Below are positions 15,914 to 25,095 of a stretch of 64,000 nucleotides of DNA, piece after piece. The notes below the pieces were generated by a model. It saw only the letters and a list, made by a program, of their open reading frames with translations, was not told where the DNA came from and ran no database searches. Source of the DNA: Bog-756 sp963777665 (GTDB lineage Bacteria > Actinomycetota > Acidimicrobiia > Acidimicrobiales > RAAP-2); the NCBI GenBank assembly GCA_963777665.1, contig CAVZRJ010000001.1, positions 620,001 through 684,000 on the forward strand. The letters are read 5' to 3'. The first letter of the stretch is position 1; every line of letters begins with the position of its first letter. The translations under genes and the position numbers were made by a program.

Positions 15914-16525
15914 TCAGAACCAGTGCAGCCACGGGTGATTGTGGCGCCAGATGACCGCGGATACCTTCCCGATGACGTTGGATGCAGGAACCGTGCCCCA
16001 GTAGCGGCTGTCAGCGGAATCACCACGGCAATCACCCATCACGAAGTACTGCCCAGCCGGAATCGTGGTCCTCGCAATGTTGGCTGCGGCCTGGGAGCAG
16101 ACTCCTGTCAGCGCGGGCAGCCAAGGCTGGGCAATCGGATTCCCATTGATCAGGATCGCGTCGCCTACGGAAGCGATCGTCTCCCCCGGGAGGCCGATCA
16201 CCCGCTTCACCAGAACGGGAAACGCGACATCGTGGTCACCAGGGGCGCGGTTGAACACGACGATGTCGCCTCGATGGATGGTGGACGAGAGCTTGTCAAC
16301 GGCAATCCGATCCCCGATCTGCAACGTCGGAAGCATCGAGCCGGTCGGAACGACGTACTCCTGCAGTGCGTACGCCCTGATGCCGAAGGAGACCAGTCCG
16401 GTCAGAACGACCAGGACAACGAGGGACAGGGCGCTTCGTATCCTCGGTCGAGGAACGTGAACCCTGCTTACCACCTGATTGCGCTCTCCGACCTCGCTCA
16501 CTGACTCATCGTCGCATATCTCCAC
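15914..16525 (-). CDS. lepB: signal peptidase I
   Basis: 203 residues. One N-terminal membrane anchor (ALSLVVLVVLTGLVSFGI) is followed by the periplasm-side catalytic domain. Box B is VPTGSMLPTL with the nucleophile Ser. Box D is VLVKRVIGLPGE with the general base Lys. Box E is GDCRGDSADSRYWG, where the usual Asn of GDN is Cys, still within family variation. It removes signal peptides of secreted proteins at the outer face of the membrane. A Met inside the upstream extension could be an alternative start. It is divergent from the kinase-like gene at 16591. Confidence 0.9.
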   Translation of the reverse strand: MEICDDESVSEVGERNQVVSRVHVPRPRIRSALSLVVLVVLTGLVSFGIRAYALQEYVVPTGSMLPTLQIGDRIAVDKLSSTIHRGDIVVFNRAPGDHDVAFPVLVKRVIGLPGETIASVGDAILINGNPIAQPWLPALTGVCSQAAANIARTTIPAGQYFVMGDCRGDSADSRYWGTVPASNVIGKVSAVIWRHNHPWLHWF

Positions 16526-16590
16526 AGGGTCTGGGCGTCGGTCTTCGACCGACGATCGGGTTACCAGTCAGCAAGTGGTGCAAAGCTGAG

Positions 16591-17469
16591 GTGGTGGAAG
16601 AGAGCTCGGAGATCAGCCCCGAACTGGCCGCCACACTGCTTGCGCGTGAGACCGGAGAGCCGTATCGACTCGTCGGACAGATGCGCGGTGGGGAGAGCGG
16701 GGCCCACAAATTCATCGGAACTGACGGTCGTCCGCTGGTGATCAAGTGGGACTCCAGACCCGAGAGTCGCGAGCTACGAGGAGAGGCCGTCGTCCTGTCA
16801 GAGAGGCTCCGCATGAGCGCTGGCTGGCCGGTGCCGGCTGCATCGGTGGTCGACACTCGAGAGGCTCGCTTCGTCATCCAAGAGATCATGCCGGGGACTC
16901 CACCCGAGCACCTCGACCACCGGCTCGTGGAGCAGCTGCTCGACCTCCACTCCCGACGGTTGGGCTTGGCCCGACCGGAAGATCCCAAGCACTGGCCGAC
17001 GGCCTTGATCAGGACGCTCGTCCTGGGCGGAGAGGGGTACTGCTGCCACGCATCCCTGCGCGACTACGACGATCGCACACGATCTCTCGTCGAGCGGGTC
17101 GAGGCGTTCGGCAGCACGATCGACGGCCAGGATCTCACGGGGGACGACATCGTTCACTGGGATCTCCACCCGGGCAACCTGTTGATCGACAATGGAGTGC
17201 TCGCCGCAGTGATCGATACCGACTTCTCCACGGTCGGTGACGCCGCGTTCGACCTGGTGATACTCGCCGTGACAAGCCTGACCCTTCCATGCGAGCCAGG
17301 CGTCCGCACGAGGCTGTTCGCCTCGGCCTTCGACAATCTTGATGAGCTCCGGGCGCAGGTCTATCTGGCTCATCTCTTCATCCGGTTGATCGACTGGCCG
17401 ATCCGACGAGGACACCCGGATGAGGTTGAGTTCTGGCTCGCCCGGGTAGATGAGTTGCTCGAGGTCTGA
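16591..17469 (+). CDS. aminoglycoside-phosphotransferase-family kinase
   Basis: 292 residues, GTG start. A kinase-like fold with an N-lobe ATP lysine in RPLVIKWDS, catalytic loop IVHWDLHPGNLL (HxDxxxxN), metal-binding VIDTDFSTVGD and FDLVI. APH-family members phosphorylate small molecules such as aminoglycosides, choline, homoserine or sugars. The substrate is not evident, and chromosomal location without other resistance genes argues against calling it a resistance gene. It is monocistronic, between lepB and the fatty-acid genes. Confidence 0.8.
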   Translation: MVEESSEISPELAATLLARETGEPYRLVGQMRGGESGAHKFIGTDGRPLVIKWDSRPESRELRGEAVVLSERLRMSAGWPVPAASVVDTREARFVIQEIMPGTPPEHLDHRLVEQLLDLHSRRLGLARPEDPKHWPTALIRTLVLGGEGYCCHASLRDYDDRTRSLVERVEAFGSTIDGQDLTGDDIVHWDLHPGNLLIDNGVLAAVIDTDFSTVGDAAFDLVILAVTSLTLPCEPGVRTRLFASAFDNLDELRAQVYLAHLFIRLIDWPIRRGHPDEVEFWLARVDELLEV

Positions 17470-17622
17470 CCGTCCGATCTGCCCCCAACCTGGATTGGTG
17501 CGGATTGGCCCGATTGGGCCCGAGGTGACCTCCGGGTAATCAGGTCCTTCCGACATGGCCGTGTCACACTGGTCCGTCCGCCACGGCCGGGCGGGCCGCG
17601 ATCACTCGAGAGGAGTCGGTAG

Positions 17623-18879
17623 GTGCTCGCCTTTACCTTCCCAGGACAAGGGTCCCAGCGATCCGGGATGGGCCACGCCTGGGTGAAGCATCCCTCCTTC
17701 GAGGTCGCCGGCGAGGCCTCCGAGATCGCCGGCCGCGACCTGACGGCACTGCTCCTCGACGCCCCGATGGACGAGCTGACCAGGACTGCCAACGCCCAGC
17801 TGGCCACATTCGTCATGAGCCTGGTGGTGCTCGACGCCGTGGAGCGGGTCGGACTCTTCCCGGGCGCCTGCGCTGGCCACAGCCTGGGCGAGTACACCGC
17901 CCTGGTGGCCGCCGGCTCACTTTCCCTTGCCGACGGGACCACCCTGGTCATCGAGCGGGGCGCGGCGATGCAGGCAGCCGCGGACGAGCGTCCGGGGACG
18001 ATGGCCGCCCTGATCGGGATCGCCGACGACGATGCCGAGGCGGCCTGCCAGCTGGCCGAGGCCGACGTCTGGGTGGCCAACTACAACGCCCCGGGTCAGG
18101 TGGTGATCGCCGGCACCGTCGAGGGGATCGCCCTCGCCACGGACCGGGCCAAGGAGCTCGGGGCCCGCAAGGTCCTCCCGATCCCGGTCTCGGGGGCGTT
18201 CCACACCCCGATGATGCTCCCCGCCCGCGCCCACCTGCGTGAGCAGCTCGGTGCAGTGAGCTTCCATGCCCCGGAGGTTCCGGTGGTGGCCAACGTCGAC
18301 GCCCGAGTCCACACCGACGCGGCCGAGTGGCCGGGCCTGCTCTCGGCCCAGCTCTGCAGTCCGGTGCGCTGGCGGCAGTCCCTGGAGACCCTCGGCGGAC
18401 GCGGGGCGACGACCATGGTCGAGCTCGGCCCCGGGGGGGTGCTCACCGGGATGGTCCGCCGAGCCACTCCCGACGTCCGCGGGGTCACAGTCGCCGTACC
18501 GGACGACCTCGACAAGCTCATGGACACGATCGCCGGCGCCGAGGAATGGACCGCCTCAGGCCCGACCCACCAGGGCGAGCACCTCTACACCTCGGAGCGG
18601 GTGGTGGTCAGCCCGGCTCCGGGAGTATTCGAGCCCGCCGTCCACCTCGCAGCGCTCGAGAGCTCCGCCCTCGCCGAGGCGACCGCCGCTCCCGGGAGCG
18701 GCGCCGGGGCCGAGCCTGGCTCGCTGCTCGGAGTCGGGGACCTGGTCGGGACGGTCGGCCTCACCGAGGTGCGTACACCCTTCGACGGCATCCTCGTGCG
18801 CTGGCTCTCGGTACGCGGGGAACGCGTGGTCGAGGGCCAGCCCGTGGCCTGGATCCGCACCAGGGAGGCCGCCACGTGA
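17623..18879 (+). CDS. fabD: malonyl-CoA:ACP transacylase fused to a biotinyl/lipoyl-like domain
   Basis: 418 residues, GTG start. Residues 1-300 are FabD: FTFPGQGSQ, nucleophile in GHSLGEYTAL, Arg in VIERGAAMQ, catalytic His in SGAFHTPMM, VELGPGGVLTG. It transfers malonyl from CoA to ACP for fatty acid elongation. Normal FabD ends around residue 310. Here residues 320-418 add a domain with alternating Gly/Val turns (VVVSPAPGVFEP, LLGVGDLVGTVGLTEVRTPFDG, VEGQPVAWIRT) typical of a biotinyl/lipoyl barrel, but the modification hairpin lacks the usual lysine. Head of fabD-fabG-acpP-fabF. Confidence 0.92.
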   Translation: MLAFTFPGQGSQRSGMGHAWVKHPSFEVAGEASEIAGRDLTALLLDAPMDELTRTANAQLATFVMSLVVLDAVERVGLFPGACAGHSLGEYTALVAAGSLSLADGTTLVIERGAAMQAAADERPGTMAALIGIADDDAEAACQLAEADVWVANYNAPGQVVIAGTVEGIALATDRAKELGARKVLPIPVSGAFHTPMMLPARAHLREQLGAVSFHAPEVPVVANVDARVHTDAAEWPGLLSAQLCSPVRWRQSLETLGGRGATTMVELGPGGVLTGMVRRATPDVRGVTVAVPDDLDKLMDTIAGAEEWTASGPTHQGEHLYTSERVVVSPAPGVFEPAVHLAALESSALAEATAAPGSGAGAEPGSLLGVGDLVGTVGLTEVRTPFDGILVRWLSVRGERVVEGQPVAWIRTREAAT

Positions 18880-18889
18880 GCGTCGCTTC

Positions 18890-19648
18890 GTGACCACGAC
18901 CGACGCACCCGATGGTGACGCAGTGGGGCGGGTGGTCCTGATCACCGGTGGCTCCCGGGGCATCGGGCTCGCGTGTGCCGACTGGTTCCTCGAGCGGGGC
19001 GACCGGGTCGCGATCACCTCGCGGACCGGGAAGCCCGAGCACGAGATGGCGGCCGGGCCCGACCGCTTCCTCTCGCTGACCTGCGACATGACCGAGCCCG
19101 ACCAGGTCGAGCAGGCCTTCGTGGCCATCGAGGCGGCCTGGGGGCCGGTCGAGGTGCTGGTGGCCAATGCCGGCGTGACCCGGGACACCCTCGCCCTGCG
19201 GATGAGCGAGGAGGCATGGTCCGAGGTCATCGACACCAATCTCACCGCCGTGTTCCGCGTGACCAAGCGCTCGCTGGCCAAGATGCTCCGGCTCCACCGG
19301 GGCCGGGTGATCCTGATCTCCTCGGTCGCCGCATTCATCGGCTCGGCAGGTCAGGCCAACTATGCAGCCTCCAAGGCCGGCTTGGTCGGCATGGCCCGGG
19401 CGCTCGCGAGCGAAGTGGCCAGCCGCACCATCACCGTCAATGTGGTGGCACCGGGCCTGGTGGGAACGAATATGCTCTCGGCACTCGGTGAGGACCGGGT
19501 TGCCGAGTTCTCGGCACGGGTACCGCTCGGGCGCGTCGCCCGGCCGGAGGAGATCGCCGAAGCCGTCGGGTTCCTGGCCTCGCCCGGGGCCGGATATGTG
19601 ACCGGGGCGGTGCTCCCGGTCGACGGTGGGCTGGGCATGGGCCTCTGA
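18890..19648 (+). CDS. fabG: 3-oxoacyl-ACP reductase
   Basis: 252 residues from a GTG at 18890. Classical SDR: NAD(P)-binding VVLITGGSRGIGLA, CDMTEPDQ, NAG in VANAGVTRD, catalytic Ser in LISSVAAFIGSAG, YAASK (Tyr and Lys), and the end motif YVTGAVLPVDGGLGMGL typical of FabG. Reduces 3-oxoacyl-ACP to 3-hydroxyacyl-ACP. Ten bases after fabD, in the same operon, which settles the assignment among SDRs. Confidence 0.9.
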   Translation: MTTTDAPDGDAVGRVVLITGGSRGIGLACADWFLERGDRVAITSRTGKPEHEMAAGPDRFLSLTCDMTEPDQVEQAFVAIEAAWGPVEVLVANAGVTRDTLALRMSEEAWSEVIDTNLTAVFRVTKRSLAKMLRLHRGRVILISSVAAFIGSAGQANYAASKAGLVGMARALASEVASRTITVNVVAPGLVGTNMLSALGEDRVAEFSARVPLGRVARPEEIAEAVGFLASPGAGYVTGAVLPVDGGLGMGL

Positions 19649-19743
19649 GCCCGACACTCCGGGATGGACCGGCGACACGGCGTGCGGATAGCACCTCGCC
19701 GGTGGCCGACGTTCCGGAAGCGGCCGTCCCGACGGCATGGGAT

Positions 19744-19798
19744 GCAGTGCCGTGAGATGGACGCAGTGCCGTGAGATGGACGCAGTGCCGTGAGATGA
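19744..19798. repeat. 19-bp tandem repeat, three copies, upstream of acpP
   Basis: GCAGTGCCGTGAGATGGAC starts at 19744, 19763 and 19782 with a 19-bp period, the last copy diverging at its end. It lies in the fabG-acpP gap, about 40 bp before the acpP start. Role unknown. Confidence 0.75.
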
Positions 19799-19836
19799 AG
19801 GACCGCAGTGTTCGACCTCGATGAAGGAGAGACGGA

Positions 19837-20076
19837 GTGACCAACGACGAGTCGTTCGAGAAGTTCAAGGAGTGTGCGGTGGAGGTGCTCCAGGTCCCCG
19901 CGGACAAGATCACCCGGGACGCACGGTTCTCCGAGGACCTCGACGCCGACAGCCTCGACCTCGTCGAGCTGGTGATGGCCCTCGAAGAGCAGTTCGACGT
20001 CTCGGTCGAGGAGACAGAGCTCGAGGAGATCGAGACGGTCGGACAGGCCTACGACCTGATCGCCTCCAAGCTCTGA
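19837..20076 (+). CDS. acpP: acyl carrier protein
   Basis: 79 residues, acidic. Helix-rich ACP with the phosphopantetheine serine in LDADSLDLVELVMALE and downstream FDVSVEETELEEIETV. It carries growing acyl chains. GTG start after GGAGAGACGG. Its stop shares a base with the fabF ATG (TGATG), indicating coupling. Confidence 0.95.
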   Translation: MTNDESFEKFKECAVEVLQVPADKITRDARFSEDLDADSLDLVELVMALEEQFDVSVEETELEEIETVGQAYDLIASKL

Positions 20077-21272
20077 TGCTGCTGGGTGTCGGCCCGGAGG
20101 GACCGATCCCCGGGCGCCGGGTCGCGATCACCGGCCTGGGCGTCGTCTCGTGCTGCGGGATGGGCACCGAGGCGTTCTGGACCGGTCTCAACGGCCCACC
20201 GCCCGTCGGCGAGCGGCGGGTGCCCGATTTCGACCCTGCAGGCTGGTTCACCGCCAAGGAGGCCCGGCGGGTCGACCGGTTCGCTCAGTTCAGCGTGGCG
20301 GCGGCCGCCATGGCCCTCGAAGACGCGGGCGCGCTCGACGCCGACCCGGACCGGTCGGGGGTCATCATGGGCACCGGGGTGGGGGGCCTCGAGACGTTGC
20401 AGACCCAGATCCTGGTCTTCGGCGAGAAGGGTCCGGACCGGGTCTCACCGCGACTCGTCCCGATGATGATGTCGAACGCGGGCGCTGCCGCCGTGTCCAT
20501 CCGGTTCGGCTGGCACGGCCCGTCCGAGTCGGTCATCACCGCGTGCGCCGCCGGCGCCCACAGCATCGCCCACGCCGGTCGGCTCGTGGCCTCCGGACTG
20601 TGCGACGTCGCCCTCGGTGGAGCCGCCGAGGCGGGCATGACCGGGGTGGGCATCGCCGCCTTCACCAATATGACCGCCCTGTCCACGTCGGGGCACTCCC
20701 GCCCCTTCGACGTGCGCCGCGATGGCTTCGTGATGACAGAAGGGGCAGGGGCGCTCATCCTCGAGGAGTGGGAGCGGGCAGCGTCGCGGGGTGCCCGGAT
20801 CTACGGCGAGCTGACCGGGGCGGCCAGCACCGCCGACTCCCATCACATCACCGCGCCGGTTCCCGGCGGTGCGGGCGCGGCCAGGTGCATGACCCTCGCC
20901 ATGCAGGACGCCGGCATCACCCCTGCACAGGTCGGTCACATCAACGCCCACGGGACGTCCACCCCCCTCAACGACAAGGCCGAGTCCGACGCCATCTGCA
21001 CGGCGTTCGGCCCCGACTCCCCCCCGGTGACCTCGACCAAAGGCATCACTGGCCACGGTCTCGGGGCCGGTGGGGCCATCGAGGCGGTGGCCGCGCTGCT
21101 GAGCATCGAGCACGGCCTCATCCCGCCGACCGCCGGTTACGAGCAGCCCGACCCGGACATCCACCTCGACATCGTGGCCGGCACTGCCCGCCCCTGGGAG
21201 CCCGGTCCGGTGCTCTCGAACTCCTTCGGGTTCGGCGGGCACAACGGCTGTCTGGTGATCGCTCCCGCGTAG
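20076..21272 (+). CDS. fabF: 3-oxoacyl-ACP synthase II
   Basis: 398 residues from the ATG overlapping the acpP stop. KAS II landmarks: VAITGLGVVSCCG, the Cys nucleophile in ITACAAGAHSIA, His in NAHGTSTPLNDKAE, the second His in KGITGHGLGAGG, and GFGGHNG at the end. Condenses malonyl-ACP with acyl-ACP. No fabH or dehydratase genes are in the window, so initiation and dehydration are encoded elsewhere. Confidence 0.95.
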   Translation: MLLGVGPEGPIPGRRVAITGLGVVSCCGMGTEAFWTGLNGPPPVGERRVPDFDPAGWFTAKEARRVDRFAQFSVAAAAMALEDAGALDADPDRSGVIMGTGVGGLETLQTQILVFGEKGPDRVSPRLVPMMMSNAGAAAVSIRFGWHGPSESVITACAAGAHSIAHAGRLVASGLCDVALGGAAEAGMTGVGIAAFTNMTALSTSGHSRPFDVRRDGFVMTEGAGALILEEWERAASRGARIYGELTGAASTADSHHITAPVPGGAGAARCMTLAMQDAGITPAQVGHINAHGTSTPLNDKAESDAICTAFGPDSPPVTSTKGITGHGLGAGGAIEAVAALLSIEHGLIPPTAGYEQPDPDIHLDIVAGTARPWEPGPVLSNSFGFGGHNGCLVIAPA

Positions 21273-21343
21273 GGCCCAACTCCGGCCGGTGGGCCGGGGC
21301 GTGCGCTCGGTGCTGCCAGCTGAGGCCCTACCGTTGAGGACCC

Positions 21344-23086
21344 ATGATCGAGCACCTCGCCCACGCGCCCGACGGAACCGGTCCCGAAGTCCCTCCGAAG
21401 GACGGAGCGGCAGACAGCCCGGCGGACAGCCGTGACCCGGCCGACCTGGCAATCGGAGCCTTCACCCGAGACGCACCCTGGATCGTGGACCCCGAGGCCA
21501 TGCCATGGCGGTTCGCCGACGACGGCGAGGTCGGCATCGAGACCCTCCGGGCGCAGGCCGCGGCGCTCGCCCGCAGTCTGGTCCGGCCCCGGCACATGCC
21601 CTCGCTGCTCCGGGTCGCCACTGTCGGCCGGTATCTCGGCGCGGCGCTCCTCGGCTGGAGCAGACACGAACGGGGCACTCCGGCCTCGCGGACCGGCCTC
21701 TCGCGCCGGCTGCGCCCGGCCTTCGAGCACCTCGGCCCGACCTACATCAAGCTCGGCCAGATCATCTCCTCAGGGGAGGGCCTCTTCCCCGAGGAGCTGG
21801 TCGAGGAGTTCCGGCTCCTCCGGGACCGGGTCCCCCCCGAGCCGTTCTCCGTGGTCCGCCGCACCATCGAGGAGGACCTCGGCCGACCCCTCGCAGCGGT
21901 GTTCACGTCCTTCGACCGGACGCCGATCGCGTCGGCCTCCATCGCCCAGGTCCACGCCGCCACCCTTCGGACCGGCGAGCGGGTGGTGGTCAAGGTGCAG
22001 CGGAGCCGGGTCGCCGACCTGGTCCGGCTCGACATCGCCGCCATGGCGTGGATCGCCCCGCAGCTGGTCGGGCGCATCCCGGTGACCGCACTGACCAATC
22101 CCCCGGCGTTGGTCGAGCTGTTCGCGGAGACCATCGTGGAGGAGTTGGACTTCCGGCTCGAAGCCCAGAACATGCTCGACATCGCTGCCGTCTTCTCGAC
22201 CACCGGGCAGCGCTCGGTCGTCGTCCCACGGCCGCATCCCGAACTGGTGACTCGTCGGGTGCTGGTGATGGAGCACCTGCACGGCTACGCCTGGGGTGAC
22301 GCCGAGGGCATGCGCGCCGCCGGCATCGACACCGCTGCCGTGCTCCGCTCCACCCTCATCGCCTTCCTCGAAGGCGTGCTCATCTACGGCGTCTTCCACG
22401 GCGACCTGCACGGCGGCAACCTGCTGGTCCAGTCAGAAGGCACGGTCGCGCTGCTCGACTTCGGGATCACCGGCCGACTCGACGAGCGCAAGCGCCAGGC
22501 GTTCCTCCGACTGGAGATGGGGGCCACCACCAACAACGTCAGCCTCCAGGTCGAGGCGTTGCGCGATCTCGGGGCGCTCCCGGACGAGGTGGACGTCGAC
22601 CGGGTGATCAGCGACCTCGGGCTCGACCGGCCTCCGATCGACCCGACCACGCTGACCGCCGACGAGATGGTGGACCAGCTGCGGGAGGTGACCAAGGCCC
22701 TCCTCGGCTACGGCGCCCGTCTGCCCAAGGAGCTCATGCTGTTCGTCAAGGACGTGCTCTTCCTGAACGGTGCCATTGCGTCGATGGCACCGGACATCGA
22801 CCTCCTGGGCGAGATCATGGCCATCGCCACCTACTTCACCGAGCACTACGGCGACCGGATCGCCCGCGAGGTCGGGATCGAGGTCACCGCCGACACGCTG
22901 GACCTCGACGGCTACCGGGCGGCCATGGGGTTCGCCGACAGCGATCCCTCCGACACCATCACGTTCCGCGACCTCCAGGAGCGGCGCGAGCTCATCCGCA
23001 AGCGCCTCGAACACCGCTCCGAGCCGCGCACGCGCACGTCCACGATCCGCGCGGCGTGGCGGGTCCTGCACCGCACCCGCCCCTGA
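21344..23086 (+). CDS. ABC1/UbiB-family atypical kinase
   Basis: 580 residues. Signature KxGQ motif in TYIKLGQIISSGEGLFPEEL. Ala-rich nucleotide loop IASASIAQVHAA, lysine in VVVKVQR, EELDFRLEAQN, catalytic loop FHGDLHGGNLL and metal-binding LLDFGITGRLD. Members act as ATPases in isoprenoid-quinone or lipid handling. In this menaquinone-using organism the exact role is uncertain. Monocistronic, convergent with trpA. Confidence 0.88.
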   Translation: MIEHLAHAPDGTGPEVPPKDGAADSPADSRDPADLAIGAFTRDAPWIVDPEAMPWRFADDGEVGIETLRAQAAALARSLVRPRHMPSLLRVATVGRYLGAALLGWSRHERGTPASRTGLSRRLRPAFEHLGPTYIKLGQIISSGEGLFPEELVEEFRLLRDRVPPEPFSVVRRTIEEDLGRPLAAVFTSFDRTPIASASIAQVHAATLRTGERVVVKVQRSRVADLVRLDIAAMAWIAPQLVGRIPVTALTNPPALVELFAETIVEELDFRLEAQNMLDIAAVFSTTGQRSVVVPRPHPELVTRRVLVMEHLHGYAWGDAEGMRAAGIDTAAVLRSTLIAFLEGVLIYGVFHGDLHGGNLLVQSEGTVALLDFGITGRLDERKRQAFLRLEMGATTNNVSLQVEALRDLGALPDEVDVDRVISDLGLDRPPIDPTTLTADEMVDQLREVTKALLGYGARLPKELMLFVKDVLFLNGAIASMAPDIDLLGEIMAIATYFTEHYGDRIAREVGIEVTADTLDLDGYRAAMGFADSDPSDTITFRDLQERRELIRKRLEHRSEPRTRTSTIRAAWRVLHRTRP

Positions 23087-23116
23087 TGCCTTGCGGGGCG
23101 GGCCCCCCGGTCCGGG

Positions 23117-23911
23117 TCAGCCGGCGTCGAGTGCCCGTCGCAGTGCCGACACGAACGCGGCCGCTCCGTCAGGGCCCTCCCCCTCGAGCAGCCTGCGCAC
23201 CAGCGCCGAGCCGACCACCACACCGTCTGCCACCTCGCAGACGATGGCCGCCTGTTCCGGCGTCGACACCCCGATGCCGACGCAGACCGGCAGGTCGGTC
23301 ACGGCCCGGACCCGGGTGGCCACCTCCCGCGCCGACGCGGCCAGGACGGCCCGCTCGCCGGTCACCCCCATCCGTCCGACCCCGTAGACGAATCCCCGGG
23401 AGCGATCGCAGATCGGCCCGATCCGATCGGTGGGCGTCGACGGCGCAACCAGGAGCACGGTGGCCACCTCGGCAGCGTCCGCCGCCGTCGCCCACGGCCC
23501 GACCTCCTCGAGCGGGAGGTCGGGGATGATCGCTCCCGTCACACCGGATCCGTGCATGAGGCCGGCGATGCGTGCGTGTCCGGCCCGGTAGATGAGGTTG
23601 TAGTAAGTCATCACGACCAGAGGCACCCCGACGTCGACACGGCTGAGGTCGGCCAGGATCCCGTCCGGCGTGGTGCCCCGCTCGAGGGCGCGCCGCGAGG
23701 CCTCCTGGACGATCGGCCCGTCGATCATCGGATCGGAAAAGGGGATCCCGACCTCGATGGCGTCGGCCCCGGCCCCGGCCAGTGCCTCCAGGGTGAGCAG
23801 CCACTCGTCGTCCATCCCGCCGGTCACGTAGGGCACGAGGAGCTTGTGCCCTGCGTCGCGCCGCAGCCGCAGGGCAGTCTCGAGGGCGCCGGAGACCGTT
23901 GGGGCGGTCAT
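23117..23911 (-). CDS. trpA: tryptophan synthase alpha chain
   Basis: 264 residues from an ATG overlapping the trpB stop by 4 bp. TIM barrel: LLVPYVTGGMDD, catalytic Glu in AIEVGIPFSDPMIDGP, second acid in AIIPDLPLEE, phosphate loops FVYGVGRMGVTG and GIGVSTPEQA. Cleaves indole-3-glycerol phosphate and passes indole to TrpB. Last gene of the trpCFBA operon. Confidence 0.97.
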   Translation of the reverse strand: MTAPTVSGALETALRLRRDAGHKLLVPYVTGGMDDEWLLTLEALAGAGADAIEVGIPFSDPMIDGPIVQEASRRALERGTTPDGILADLSRVDVGVPLVVMTYYNLIYRAGHARIAGLMHGSGVTGAIIPDLPLEEVGPWATAADAAEVATVLLVAPSTPTDRIGPICDRSRGFVYGVGRMGVTGERAVLAASAREVATRVRAVTDLPVCVGIGVSTPEQAAIVCEVADGVVVGSALVRRLLEGEGPDGAAAFVSALRRALDAG

Positions 23912-25095
23912 GGCCGGGCGCGCAGGATGTCGCGGACCTGGGCCACGTCCTTGTCGCCGCGGCCGGAGAGATTCACGAGGACGGTCGTGCCGGGGGTGAG
24001 CTCGCCCCCCGACGCGGCGGCCGCCACCCAGGCGATGGCGTGTGCCGATTCGAGGGCCGGCAGGATGCCCTCGGTGCGGGCGAGGAGCTGGAACGCTTCG
24101 AGCACCTCCCCGTCCTCGGCCGACACGTACCGGGCCCGGCCGATCTCGGCCAGGTGGGCGTGCTCGGGTCCGATGCCGGGGTAGTCCAACCCGGCCGAGA
24201 TGGAGGTCGCCTCGAGGATCTGTCCCGCCTCGTCCTGGATGAGCGCGCTGCGCATGCCGTGGAGCACCCCGGGGATGCCCGTCGTGACCGCGGCACCGCC
24301 GGAGGCCTCGACGGCCACGAGGGTGACCTCGGGGACGTCGGCGAATCCGGCGAAGATGCCGGCAGCATTGGAACCGCCTCCGGCACAGGCCACCACCGCG
24401 TCCGGATCGGCGCCGTCGAGCATCTCCCTGCACTGGCCGCGGGCCTCGTCACCGATGACCCGCTGGAACTCGCGCACCATCCAGGGGTAGGGGTGCGGGC
24501 CCATCACCGATCCGAGGCAGTAGTGGGTGTCCTCCACCTCGGCCACCCACGCCCGTAACGCCTCGTTGACGGCGTCCTTGAGGGTCCGACTGCCGCTGGT
24601 GACCGGGCGCACCTCTGCTCCGAGCAGCTCCATCCGGAAGACGTTGAGCTCCTGGCGCCGGGTGTCGACCTCTCCCATGTAGACGACGCACTCCATCCCG
24701 AGGAGGGCCGCGGCGGTCGCGGTCGCCACGCCGTGCTGGCCCGCCCCGGTCTCGGCGATGAGCCGCGTCTTGCCCATCCTCCGGGCCAGCAGGCCCTGGC
24801 CGATGACGTTGTTGATCTTGTGCGACCCGGTGTGGGCGAGGTCCTCGCGCTTGAGCAGGACCCGGATCCCCAGCTCCTTCGAGAGCCCGACGCATTCGGT
24901 GACCGGGGTCGGCCGTCCCCCGTAGTGGCAGAGAATCCGATCGAGCTCGGTGCGGAACGCCGGATCGGCCCAGGCCTCGCGGAAGGCGGATTCGAGCTCG
25001 ATGCAGGCGGGGATGAGCGACTCGGGCACGTAGCGGCCACCGAAGTCCCCGAACCGGCCGGACGGTCCGGGGTCGCCCATGATGTCGCAGGTCAT
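23908..25095 (-). CDS. trpB: tryptophan synthase beta chain
   Basis: 395 residues from the ATG at 25095, overlapping the trpF stop. PLP enzyme: FGDFGGRYVPESLIP, PLP lysine in HTGSHKINNVIGQ, ETGAGQHGVATA, phosphate loop CAGGGSNAAGIF, and SGRGDKDV near the end. Makes tryptophan from indole and serine in complex with TrpA. Confidence 0.97.
   Translation of the reverse strand: MTCDIMGDPGPSGRFGDFGGRYVPESLIPACIELESAFREAWADPAFRTELDRILCHYGGRPTPVTECVGLSKELGIRVLLKREDLAHTGSHKINNVIGQGLLARRMGKTRLIAETGAGQHGVATATAAALLGMECVVYMGEVDTRRQELNVFRMELLGAEVRPVTSGSRTLKDAVNEALRAWVAEVEDTHYCLGSVMGPHPYPWMVREFQRVIGDEARGQCREMLDGADPDAVVACAGGGSNAAGIFAGFADVPEVTLVAVEASGGAAVTTGIPGVLHGMRSALIQDEAGQILEATSISAGLDYPGIGPEHAHLAEIGRARYVSAEDGEVLEAFQLLARTEGILPALESAHAIAWVAAAASGGELTPGTTVLVNLSGRGDKDVAQVRDILRARP

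Noticed and set aside
16591..17469. Aminoglycoside resistance gene
   Set aside because: It has only the general APH fold; no match to a known resistance subfamily and no mobile context, so a resistance label would be unjustified.
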